Positions 9,498 through 18,441 of a stretch of DNA of 64,000 nt are shown piece by piece (the stretch's first letter is position 1; the number at the start of each line of letters is the position of its first letter). This stretch comes from Saccharomycopsis crataegensis (Eukaryota; Ascomycota; Saccharomycetes; Ascoideales; Saccharomycopsidaceae): positions 186,001 through 250,000 of the forward strand of contig NW_027043837.1 of the NCBI RefSeq assembly GCF_037102585.1, given 5' to 3'. Under the pieces are notes generated by a model. That model had not been told where the DNA came from. It ran no database searches and saw only the letters and a program-made list of their open reading frames with translations. The translations under genes and the position numbers were made by a program.

Positions 9498-9938
9498 ATG
9501 TTTGGTCCATTTAGAGCATCTTTTGTGCCTCAAGGAGGTTTGTTATGGTAAGTTATTTTGTGGTTTCTTCCTTTTTTTTTTTTCTTTTTTGGTGCTGTAG
9601 AGTACCAACGTACAGAAGTCCCCATTTACTGACCAAATTAATTCAATAGGAAAATTCCATGGAGAATGTCATCGAGACAAAAGTACCGTCAACGTAAAAG
9701 ACTCCAAGAAGTTGACCATACTATCGAACTTTTGACCAAATCTTTGGCTGAAACCAACCAAACATGCAAAGCCATTGAAAAATTGAACGACCCTGCGGTG
9801 TTCCCTAAGGAAAGTGAAATGGCTGCAAAGGACAAATACACCATCTTCAGCAGACACTCGAAAGGTTATAGAAAAGGGCTCCATAAGGTTCCAAAATGGA
9901 CCAAGGTTTCCCATAGAGTCAACCCAGAAAACTTCTAG
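9498..9938 (+). CDS. MRPL31: Mitochondrial large-subunit ribosomal protein mL60 (Mrpl31), one intron
   Basis: Exon 1 is 9498-9547 and exon 2 is 9650-9938. The 102-nt intron has GTAAGT, a TTTACTGAC-type branch point and a CAATAG acceptor. Splicing inside a Trp codon (TG|G) gives MFGPFRASFVPQGGLLWKIP and then WRMSSRQKYRQRKRL, which matches the N-terminus of yeast Mrpl31 (MFGPF..GGLLWKIPWRMS). The 112-residue product is basic and ends in RVNPENF, again like the family. It is a structural protein of the mitochondrial 54S subunit. The intron is supported by frame and family match. Confidence 0.92.
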
Positions 9939-10636
9939 TTGTGTGGGTTTTCCCTGTCTTTTTTTTTCTCTCTTTCTATGTATTAATCATACATGAAGAG
10001 AAATGGGTTTATTATGATTGGAAAAATGAACTTATTGTTACGTTTCAGGATATTTTTGAGATACAATGGTGTTTGAATGGTGTTTAGTGTGTTGTCCATG
10101 TACTCATCTTTGATGAATGTCCTGGTATTGTCTTGTATATTTAGTTTAAATGAACGGAGGTCTGTGTTTAGCATATTATTATTATAATTATTATTATTAT
10201 TATTATTAGTGGAAGTAGTAGTAGTAGTAGTAGTATATTGTTACGATTTCCCAGTTGTAGCTGTATTTCATATTGCATTTTTTCATTGTCAATTATTAAT
10301 GTCTCTTGTATGTTGTCAACCAGGTCTGCAAGAGAAAAAGTACTGTAAAAACATTGAAATACCATAAAAGTAAGTACTATAATAAAGTATGGAATTGTGT
10401 AACCTTCTCAATCTCGACACTATCATCACATCATCACCACAACTTTCATACATAACTTATGGGAAGGATGGAAAATCCCTTACTAAGAAGACGTTTCCCA
10501 TGCACGTGACAAAGAATACATGCGATGAGGAAAGTCGATGATGATAATGAATCCTCAATCTATTAAACTTGCAAAGAGTAAAGTTAGCGGAATATATATA
10601 AATGGTATATGGTATATTAGAAAACAGTAGTACAAG
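9939..10636. other. Intergenic region with trinucleotide repeats and a possible broken small minus-strand frame
   Basis: Holds an ATT/TAT repeat at about 10175-10208 and a GTA/AGT repeat at 10213-10233. Two minus-strand open frames of 65 and 63 codons abut at the repeats (10168-10365 and 9983-10174). Their non-repeat parts look protein-like but are not recognised. A CACGTG hexamer lies at 10503-10508, 129 bp before the HUS1 start. Confidence 0.45.
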
Positions 10637-11687
10637 ATGAAATTGAGAATCACCATGTCCAGTGTTGACCAACTTAGGAGTAAGTTATAATTAGTTCTTA
10701 TTTGCATATTTCTTAAACTAACTTGATAAATAAGGCACTGTTTCCACATTGCTAGCTCTACGAAAGTTTTGCGTGCTTCGGTTCACCCCAGCTTACCTTC
10801 AATTGATCCTGGCATCGATTTCTGAGCCCCAAGTCTGGGCCAAGATCATTAGTGAAGTGTTTGACTCCTACGAGTGTGAAAGTATCAGAGATAATTTGAT
10901 CGTCATGGAAATCAACGCCGAATCGTTATTTACGGTCCTTCGAAACTTCGAGCGTGCCAATAGTGATGTTATGGTCGTTAAACTACAAAGGAAATTGGCA
11001 AACGCCATTGATGATAATGGAACAATAAATAAAGGTGCCAGTGCTAAACGGCTAGCGAGTTTGACGTTTTCGTATAATGAATCTATTAATTCGCTGACGG
11101 GGACCGCCACCTCGGTAACTCATACGGTGAAGATCCCCATTAGATTATTAAGAAAAGAAAGTGACGAAAGGATCATTGAGCCCGAATTACACGCCATTGA
11201 TTTGGTATTAAGATTACCACCAACCATTGGAGCGTTGTTCCGAAGAGCTGAAAGGTTTAAGAAAACCAGAAACGTTTCTGTATGCGGGACGAATCAAGGA
11301 GAATTAAGCTTAATGTTGGATGAGGATGGGTTAAGGGTGACATCTCTGTGGAATGAAAAGTTGTTAGTCCAGCGAGAGTCTACGGGTGAAGAAGCCGCTG
11401 GCGAGAAACGAGATCAAAATGAAACCGGTAATATTCAAGATCCAACCTTTGATCGGGGGAAAATCACCAATAGTGTAACAGAATCTGACGATGAAGGACT
11501 GTTTATTTCTGTTGATGTCCGGCTTAAGGATTGGAGGAACGGGCTTAGGTTTGTTGAGAATTGCCGCCATGTCATTTTGATCTTGAGTGCGTCGTCCGCA
11601 GTGGTACTACATTGTTCTTTGGACGATACTGATGAAGTAGAAATTATATATTATATCAATGCCGTGACGGGAGATATAGAATTGTGA
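10637..11687 (+). CDS. HUS1: 9-1-1 checkpoint clamp subunit, Hus1/Mec3 family, one intron
   Basis: Subunit of the PCNA-like 9-1-1 clamp (Rad9-Rad1-Hus1; Ddc1-Rad17-Mec3 in S. cerevisiae), loaded at DNA damage to activate the checkpoint kinase. Exon 1 is 10637-10679 and exon 2 is 10735-11687. The 55-nt intron has GTAAGT, AAACTAAC and an ATAAG acceptor. The spliced N-terminus MKLRITMSSVDQLR then STVSTLLALRKFCVLRF aligns with Hus1 (MKFRAK...CTLRISPDKL). The product has 331 residues. Further matches are HTVKIPIRLLRKE (family T-H-D-I-P-I pattern) and the C-terminal DVRLKDW segment (family D-I-R-K-L-L). An acidic, less conserved insert lies at about 215-250. It is convergent with SER1. Confidence 0.85.
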
Positions 11688-12018
11688 GAATATTTATTGA
11701 AATGAAAGTGAAAAATAAAATCTTCCCAAAGGATTTTCCCATTTGTAGCAGGGCCAGAAAAAAAAAATAGGATTCTAGTTTTATAGAATCGATTCTTAAT
11801 GAGAAGAAAAGGAAGACAATTGGTAATTCATTTGATAAAGTGTTACATACGGTTATTTACATTATAAGGCATTCAACCTAAATGAAATTATTTATCAAAG
11901 CTAAATTATAAAGCCTCCAACAATTGAGAGCAAAAAGAAAAAAAGAAAAAAAAAAAAAAGCGCAATAAAAACAATTAAAAAGTTCTTGAAAATCATTAAG
12001 CCTTGCAAATCCAATTTT
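11688..12018. other. Convergent 3' spacer
   Basis: Spacer between the stops of HUS1 and SER1. It is A-rich, with A tracts at 11760 and 11930-11960 and a near-palindromic GATTCTAGTTTTATAGAATC at about 11772. It presumably holds both 3' ends. No gene is seen. Confidence 0.5.
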
Positions 12019-13182
12019 TCAAGCACTGGCAAATTCTTCAATGAATTTGGTCAACTTTCCAACGGTTTCTAAATCGATAGCATTGTAAATACTGGCTCTG
12101 ATACCCCCGACTGATCTATGACCTTTCAATCCGGACAATTCCTGTTCACCAGCCTTTTTGACGAATTCTTCTTCTTTGCCTTCACCATTGATTGTGAACA
12201 CCACATTCATCTTACTTCTGGAATCCTTAGCCACTGGTAAGTTGAACAATTGAGGGTGTTTATCAAGAACTCCGTAGAGCAATTGTGCCTTTTCAACATT
12301 CTCTTTTTCTTGGGCAGCAAGACCACCGTTGGCCAAAAGATTCTTAAGCACGAGATTAAGAACGTGGACGGTGAATATTGGAATGGTGTTGTACGCCGAG
12401 TTGTTCTTGACCACGGTTGGGTAATGGAAAGCAATTGGGGTGATTGGGATATTCAACTTATTGAGTTCTTCAGTACCAACTTGTGGGATCAAATCTTTTC
12501 TAATGATGTAGATGGTGATCCCGGCAATCCCCACGTTTTTCTGGGCCCCAGCAAATATGAGACCGAATTTGGAAACGTCAATTTTTTTGGACAAGAAGTT
12601 CGAGGACATATCAGAAACAAGAGGAATTTTCCCATCACAAGTGGCTTCCACTGGAGGAGCGTGGAATTCCACACCGTTCACAGTTTCGTTATCACAATAA
12701 TAAATGTATGGAGTGGTTTCTGGATCGAGTTTCTTCCATTGGTCGACTGGGGCAATGCCAGTGAATTTGGAATTGATACCATTGGTGGCAACTTGCGGTT
12801 CCAACCCTAATCTGGCAGCTTCTTCATAAGATTTTTTTGACCAAGTGCCGGTGATGGCATAGGCCGGCTGACCTTTCTTGCCGGTTTTGGCAGCAAAGGA
12901 CGCCAACAAATTGGTGGCCACAGAAGAGAACCCGGTGGTCCCGCCACCTTGAAGGAAGAACACTTCGTGAGTGTCTGGGATATTAAGGATTTCTGACAAA
13001 TGGGCTTTGGTGGAATCAATGATATTGATTGCGTCTTTAGAACGGTGTGAAATTTCACCGACACCAACTGGGTTAGAAAGGTAAGTTATGAGGTCAATTG
13101 ATGCTTGCTGGAGCACTGAGGTTGGGAGAAGCGCAGGACCGGCTCCAAAATAGGCGGCCTTTGGTCTAGTAGGAACAGACAT
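12019..13182 (-). CDS. SER1: Phosphoserine aminotransferase
   Basis: Cytosolic PLP enzyme of 387 residues that converts 3-phosphohydroxypyruvate and glutamate to phosphoserine in serine synthesis. The N-terminal FGAGPALLP motif, the S-HRSK segment (R47), GGGTTGF (79-85), DMSSNFLS (191-198) and the PLP lysine in FAGAQKNVG (K215) are all present. The C-terminal GHRSVGGIRASIYNA motif is also intact. Length fits the family (~390). A Gcn4-type TGAGTCA site lies 113 bp upstream of the start, consistent with general amino-acid control. It is divergent from the RING gene. Confidence 0.95.
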   Translation of the reverse strand: MSVPTRPKAAYFGAGPALLPTSVLQQASIDLITYLSNPVGVGEISHRSKDAINIIDSTKAHLSEILNIPDTHEVFFLQGGGTTGFSSVATNLLASFAAKTGKKGQPAYAITGTWSKKSYEEAARLGLEPQVATNGINSKFTGIAPVDQWKKLDPETTPYIYYCDNETVNGVEFHAPPVEATCDGKIPLVSDMSSNFLSKKIDVSKFGLIFAGAQKNVGIAGITIYIIRKDLIPQVGTEELNKLNIPITPIAFHYPTVVKNNSAYNTIPIFTVHVLNLVLKNLLANGGLAAQEKENVEKAQLLYGVLDKHPQLFNLPVAKDSRSKMNVVFTINGEGKEEEFVKKAGEQELSGLKGHRSVGGIRASIYNAIDLETVGKLTKFIEEFASA

Positions 13183-13785
13183 TTCGGTGTGATTGAGTGG
13201 AAGTGGCGTTGGTGTTAATTAAAGAGAAGAAAGAGAAAGTGAAAAGAATCAGAGAAATAAAACGCTGCTCTTGAAAAGAATTTTTGCTCATCGGTGAGTC
13301 ACATGGACGGAATTTGGGGTGCCACTGGCACGGGTGGATGTTAAAAACCGGGCTAATAAGCGAGTATTACGGGAGATATTATCCATTGGTATTATATTAT
13401 TAATAATTGATGATTGGTAATTAAATAAATGAGTAATTGGGTGGTGCTATTGCGATTGGTGATGTAGCGAGGACCAGGCGCATTTGGTGCGTAACTTCAC
13501 AACACCACCAATATGCAATCATTTGTTACATTCCACCAATAACTTCTTGTAAATAACCATAATTATTGTGTGTTACTACCATATATCCTAGCAACACTCT
13601 CTGTCTCTGTATCTCTGTCTCTCTCTTCTATGGCCGTTGGAACTACCAACACCGGTTGATTTAGCCGCATCGGTTGATTGTTACGCAGCCCTGGTGTGCT
13701 GATACAAATTATTAATCGATGATTCCACGTTTGTGGTCTGTGGGTGACTATTATTTATTATTGCACGATAAAACCTTCGCTAATA
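13183..13785. other. Divergent promoter region SER1 / RING gene
   Basis: Contains the Gcn4-type site at 13295-13301, a CT/CTGT-rich stretch at about 13595-13630 and AT-rich parts near 13385-13430. No coding frame with support is seen. Confidence 0.5.
13295..13301. promoter_or_regulatory. Gcn4-type site TGAGTCA upstream of SER1
   Basis: A perfect TGASTCA heptamer in the divergent promoter, 113 bp before the SER1 start. SER1 is a known class of Gcn4 target in yeasts. Binding here is inferred from sequence only. Confidence 0.65.
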
Positions 13786-15270
13786 ATGTCAGGAAATAAT
13801 AGTAATAGTGGTGGTGTTGGTGATGATGGTGCCAGAGACCCCCAACGAGAGAGCGATGATACTCTTCCTCTTGGATTTTCTTCGCTCTTTGATTCCCCAG
13901 CAGAAGCATCAGGTAGATCATCGTCACAATTGGCCCTCCCTAATGCTTCAGGGGGTTTGATTCTTATCTCACGGTACTTGAGAGACGGCATAGGAACTCG
14001 CCAGCACTCTTTTGATATCTTCACTGATTTGGATAGAGCTACTAATTCCGAATCTCTGGTGGAAACTACGAATGCGAATCCATTGACAGGGGTTACTAAT
14101 AATCGCAACCCTCAAGGTGGTAATGCCAATGCTAATGATCCAGTAACCGTCTCCATTGACATGAACCAGTCATTGGAAAGGGCTCGCCGGCGTAGAGAAA
14201 GAGGTAGAAGAAGACGGTTCATGGATTACCTTAATACTGCCTCTACGTCGACAAATAGATCTAGAAGCACAGATGCCGCAACCTCTCTGGAGGCCATAGA
14301 TTCCACAAATTCAAATACTGACAACAACAATGAGACAAATAATAATAGTGATAATAATAATGAAGAAGAAGATCCAACTGGAGACAATTCTTCAAGCCCA
14401 TCTCTGACTTTTGGTGCCACTGAATTGGCCTGGGTGGATCACAGTATTGAAGGTAGCAGAAGAAGGTTACCTGGGACCCCAGTATTATTTACCGAAGCCA
14501 TCATATTTAGTCATAATTGCCATCACGATAAGTCATTGACAGTTAAAAGATTCAAAGAATTAGGTACGATAGAATTTAAGGAAGAACTAGAATGTATTGA
14601 TAATTGTTGTGGTATTTGTTATGACGAATTCATGTTTAATAGTGGTTGTCAAGATTCAGAAAATCCTAACAAAGGCAAAAAAAGAGCGGCCGATGGTGAT
14701 GATAAGGAGTCAATTGAAGATGAGCAAAGACAGAAGAAAAAAAGAAAAATAATATCGACCAATGAAGAGGAATCTTTAAATGTCAATACCGATCCTTCGA
14801 CTGTCAATGTCGATTCCCTGGCGATTGAAGCTTCAGAAACTTCAACTGCTCAGCACGTTTCTCCTCAAGATATCTTTAACCCAGCTTTAACGGAACCTTC
14901 TCATGAAGAAGATAATGATGATAATATTAATTCTGGAGATTCAGTAGATCTTTCTTCTCCAGAGGCCCGCAAAGAACTCATTGAATCCCTTAAAAATTCT
15001 CATGGGGCAACGCAACTTCCTTGTGGCCATGCCTTTGGAACATCGTGTATTGTTGAATGGTTCCAGAACAGTAACACTTGCCCATACTGTCGTGAGAAGA
15101 TCGAGGATCCCTACAAGAAGAACCGGAAGAAAGTGATTATTAAACACATTATGCAGAGTGGTGCCAGAAATGGAACATTTGGTGGAGCATCATTTATCAG
15201 AGATTTGTTGGTACGGTTTGCGAGAAGTCAAGCGGATCGGACTCAAAATGGTAATGAAAATGAAGTTTGA
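13786..15270 (+). CDS. RING-type E3 ubiquitin ligase with split RING, San1-like
   Basis: A 494-residue protein; the ATG at 13786 follows a frame with only weak upstream in-frame starts. It has a long disordered, Ser/Asn-rich N-half. The RING is split: CCGICYDEF at about 273-280 supplies the first zinc pair, and LPCGHAFGTSCIVEWF...CPYCREK at about 411-434 supplies the rest. About 130 acidic/disordered residues with a KKKRK cluster lie in between. S. cerevisiae San1, a nuclear quality-control ligase, has the same build of disordered flanks and a RING, so a San1-like role in clearing misfolded nuclear proteins is my best inference. Another split-RING ligase cannot be excluded. Confidence 0.65.
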   Translation: MSGNNSNSGGVGDDGARDPQRESDDTLPLGFSSLFDSPAEASGRSSSQLALPNASGGLILISRYLRDGIGTRQHSFDIFTDLDRATNSESLVETTNANPLTGVTNNRNPQGGNANANDPVTVSIDMNQSLERARRRRERGRRRRFMDYLNTASTSTNRSRSTDAATSLEAIDSTNSNTDNNNETNNNSDNNNEEEDPTGDNSSSPSLTFGATELAWVDHSIEGSRRRLPGTPVLFTEAIIFSHNCHHDKSLTVKRFKELGTIEFKEELECIDNCCGICYDEFMFNSGCQDSENPNKGKKRAADGDDKESIEDEQRQKKKRKIISTNEEESLNVNTDPSTVNVDSLAIEASETSTAQHVSPQDIFNPALTEPSHEEDNDDNINSGDSVDLSSPEARKELIESLKNSHGATQLPCGHAFGTSCIVEWFQNSNTCPYCREKIEDPYKKNRKKVIIKHIMQSGARNGTFGGASFIRDLLVRFARSQADRTQNGNENEV

Positions 15271-15614
15271 TTGAATTTTTGCTGGATAATGATTATGAAT
15301 TTTTCTTATTGTAACGATTCTTATTTGACGCATTGTTGGATAATGCTTGATTTTTGTCTAATTTTTTTTTTAATTGTTTTATACCCACTGGCTTGCATTT
15401 TCATTGATACCTTTTACCTATATGTTACCCCTTTTTTATATATATATATATTTTTCATGGATGCCTTTTTGTTTTACAAATGATTTTACAAATACACTTT
15501 TTATTGGATGTTTTTCCGATTGGTTCTTGTAAAATTAGTTCTAAACTAAATAATATTGGTTGGGTGAATATTTTCCACCTATAAGATCTTAATCTATTTA
15601 AATGACTTTATTCT
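15271..15614. other. Convergent 3' spacer
   Basis: Spacer between the RING gene and PTC7. It is T-rich on the plus strand, with a TATATATATA stretch near 15440. Presumably 3' ends only. Confidence 0.5.
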
Positions 15615-16683
15615 TTAATCAACTTTCAAAATAACCACGGTAATATCATCGGCTTTCCCACCGTAATATTTTTGACCATATACTCTGGACATCTCTTGAC
15701 TGAAGGGACTAGGGAACTTTGGGTTCTGACTCAACACTCTAACCCCATTGACCAAACTATCCGTCACTTTCTGGAGATCCACATCTTTGTTATCGACCTG
15801 ACTGTCGTACGAATCCTTAAGGAACATCTCCAAGTCCTCAGGGTACACATTATCCGTGACCCCATCCGTGGCAAATACTACAATATCGTTCTTTTGGAGC
15901 TGGAAATTGTACACATCTGCATCGCTTGGGGTGTTGGTGATATATCTTCTTCCTTCACGGGCAGCTTTTTCCTGCAAGTCTTTAGGGATGATTGATAATT
16001 GCTTTGGGGTGTTGAATCCCAAGGTTTGGAATTTCGTCTGTTCCACGCACTTGAAGTCACGGAATACCCCACACCAAGAGTCTCCCAAGTTTAATACTTC
16101 CAAATTTGCAGTTTGGGAATTGAGGACCCCGTAGCAAATGGTAGTACCCCCGGCTTTCACCACTTTAGCAAGTTTCATATCTTTATAGGCTCTGGCGAGT
16201 AAATCCTTGGTGTTATCACCACCGACTTCTTGCCCTTTAAACAACTTGGACACTAATCCACAAAGCACATTCGACATATCGGCACTAGAGCATCCTTTAA
16301 CTTCCGACCACCCACCAACCCCATCGGCCACCCCGAGGACCAAGTTCCCATCACTCTGGCGTGCCCCATGGATGAAACTATCTTCACCAGCAGGATACTT
16401 TGCTGGATCTAATTCTTCAGACCGGAGTTTTGGAGCGTACGCTACCGCGACATTATACTTGAACCCTGCAGCAGATCCATCAAACGAGGAGGAAGAGGAA
16501 GAAGTGAAATGACGACGAGTGGCGGGTTTAGTGGTGGCAAAAAAATGACGACCTATCGAGGATCTAAGGGCCCTGCTAACCGGAGCAGCTATAATTCAAT
16601 TTCAGGTTAGTAAAAGTGATATATTGATAAAATCAGGGCAAAAGAGACAGAGTTTGCTTACTATTACGAGAGGCAAGAAGCAT
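15615..16683 (-). CDS. PTC7: PP2C-type mitochondrial protein phosphatase Ptc7, one intron
   Basis: PP2C (PPM) phosphatase that in yeast acts on coenzyme Q biosynthesis and mitochondrial proteins. Exon 1 is 16683-16662 and exon 2 is 16588-15615. The 73-nt intron has GTAAGC, a perfect TTTTACTAAC and an ATTATAG acceptor. The spliced protein has 331 residues (S. cerevisiae spliced form: 312). Its N-terminus MLLASRNTAPVSRALRSS is Arg/Ser-rich and lacks acids, as a mitochondrial presequence should. PP2C motifs: GEDSFIHG, LGVADGVGGW (metal-binding Asp), GDSWCGV, VVFATDGVTDNV and KADDITVVI. In S. cerevisiae the retained PTC7 intron encodes a membrane helix; here the intron contains an in-frame TGA. 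An upstream in-frame ATG at 16738 would add a hydrophobic stretch (see findings). Confidence 0.9.
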
Positions 16684-17007
16684 AAAGTGACAGGATGTGA
16701 TGATAAGGAAGTACCAATAAAGTACGTAAAAGTTCATTGATCTTCTGCTGTCCTCGCTTGACAGATGGAAGCTGAGGAAGCAGCAGCAGCAGAGAAAGCG
16801 GAATTTCTTTTTGGCAAGCTGCTTGGAGTCTCCGCGCACTTTATAACGTGATGATACACGTGATATCATTCATCTCGCCCTCAATAAATAACGTGACTAA
16901 GCGCGTGACTCGAAATAGGTTTGCTTCAAATTTTTTGTCACTTCAGACAACAACAGCAAAGCAGAGTCAGCTCTAATAAAACAGATAATGTCAACAATAC
17001 AATAATA
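16684..17007. other. Divergent promoter region PTC7 / YNG2
   Basis: 324 bp between the two starts. A CACGTG hexamer lies at 16857-16862, with ACGTGA/CACGTGA-like sequences nearby. The minus strand is open in the PTC7 exon 1 frame back to an ATG at 16869, so part of this region may be translated if transcription starts far enough upstream. Confidence 0.5.
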
Positions 17008-17997
17008 ATGGATCCCGGATCAGTGCTTGATCAATATACTAGTGCCCTAAGCAACTTACCAACAGAACTCACGTTTCTATTGAACGAACTACGAGAAAAA
17101 GATCTCCAGTTTTACGAGTATCGTAAGAAATTACAACAATACGATGGCCAAATCCACAAATTTATTAAACAGAACGGCTCTCTCGCAAATAACCCCAAAG
17201 AATCCCAACTATATCCCAAGATAAGAGCATTATTTGATGAATGTGAGAAAGTCCAACAAGAAAAGGTCAAACTTGCCAATACCACGTTGTTCTTGGTGAT
17301 GAAACATTTGACGTCGCTTGAAGTCGACATCAAGAGTTTAGAAAAGGATGGGTTGTTCCAACTTATTGATGAGGAGAATATGGGGTTCCCAACCGATACC
17401 GATTATCTAGATGATGCCACCTCAATAATGACCAATGATACCAAGGGGGGAAGCGTTATGGTGAATGGTGGCCAAAATAATACTACACATAAGAGAACCC
17501 AATCAAGGAAATCCACCACCACTAGACATTCAATGACCTCTGCAGTGGCAGCCGTACGATCCAATAAACGTCAGAAAACTGATAGTATGACTCCGGGAGC
17601 GTTATCATCTGGCGGAGCTGGTGGTGATAAGCGGCAAGGTGGTGATAATTTGTATCATAAGGTAAAGACCGAGAATGATCTGATTAGTGAAATGAATTAT
17701 CTTGCCAGTGCGAGATCCCCACTGGCCGCTGGTCATAAGAGGGATAATAATGATGATACTGGCGTTGGAGAAAGCGTTACTAATACCCCGACCAAGAATG
17801 GTGATGGGGAAGATCAAACATTGTATTGTTTCTGTCGCCAAGTTTCTTTTGGTGAAATGATTGCCTGTGATAATAATAAGTGTCGTTATGAATGGTTCCA
17901 TTACAAGTGTGTTGGTTTAACGGCAGAACCTACTGGAAAATGGTATTGTCCTGATTGTGCAAAGAAAATGGAAAAGAAAAAGAAGAAGAAGAATTGA
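17008..17997 (+). CDS. YNG2: ING-family PHD protein, NuA4 subunit Yng2
   Basis: Subunit of the NuA4 histone H4 acetyltransferase that reads H3K4 methylation through its PHD finger. The ATG at 17008 gives [18 protein letters not shown], matching the Yng2 start (MDPSLVLEQ....NLPSE). The product has 329 residues. The N-terminal ING helical domain (about 1-110) includes [12 protein letters not shown] and [15 protein letters not shown] basic, disordered middle contains a KRQK cluster. The PHD finger at about 272-318 has C-x-C, C-x4-C, H-x2-C and C-x2-C zinc ligands and the FGEMIACD segment characteristic of Yng2 rather than Pho23 or Yng1. A Lys-rich tail ends the protein. Confidence 0.93.
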   Translation: MDPGSVLDQYTSALSNLPTELTFLLNELREKDLQFYEYRKKLQQYDGQIHKFIKQNGSLANNPKESQLYPKIRALFDECEKVQQEKVKLANTTLFLVMKHLTSLEVDIKSLEKDGLFQLIDEENMGFPTDTDYLDDATSIMTNDTKGGSVMVNGGQNNTTHKRTQSRKSTTTRHSMTSAVAAVRSNKRQKTDSMTPGALSSGGAGGDKRQGGDNLYHKVKTENDLISEMNYLASARSPLAAGHKRDNNDDTGVGESVTNTPTKNGDGEDQTLYCFCRQVSFGEMIACDNNKCRYEWFHYKCVGLTAEPTGKWYCPDCAKKMEKKKKKKN

Positions 17998-18160
17998 TGT
18001 ATCAATTAATTTCCAATAGAAAATGCCCTCTCCTTCTAATGACCAATTATTTTAATGACCTATTTGTATTATAATCTATTGTTTTAATTTATTTATTATC
18101 TTTTTTTTTTCTACAAATTGTAGCAAAACGATATATCATAGTAATTCATCTCTTCATCAC

Positions 18161-18410
18161 CTAATCAAACCCATATTCCTCCCCTAAATGCCCCAATATT
18201 TCCGAAATTCTCCCATTTAGTTCCTCTACGTTTTCCTTTAAAGTAACCACTTCGTCGAACTTTCGTTCTTTTTTCGCATTATCAATCATTTGATCAATTA
18301 GAAAATGCTGTTCTTTTAAAATCATCAATTCTTCTCGAAGATGTTTGATTTCATCTGCCGATTCTAGAGAAGCAGTATTATTAAGATCCACAACGGTGAT
18401 AGCGATATCT

Positions 18411-18441
<31 letters not shown>

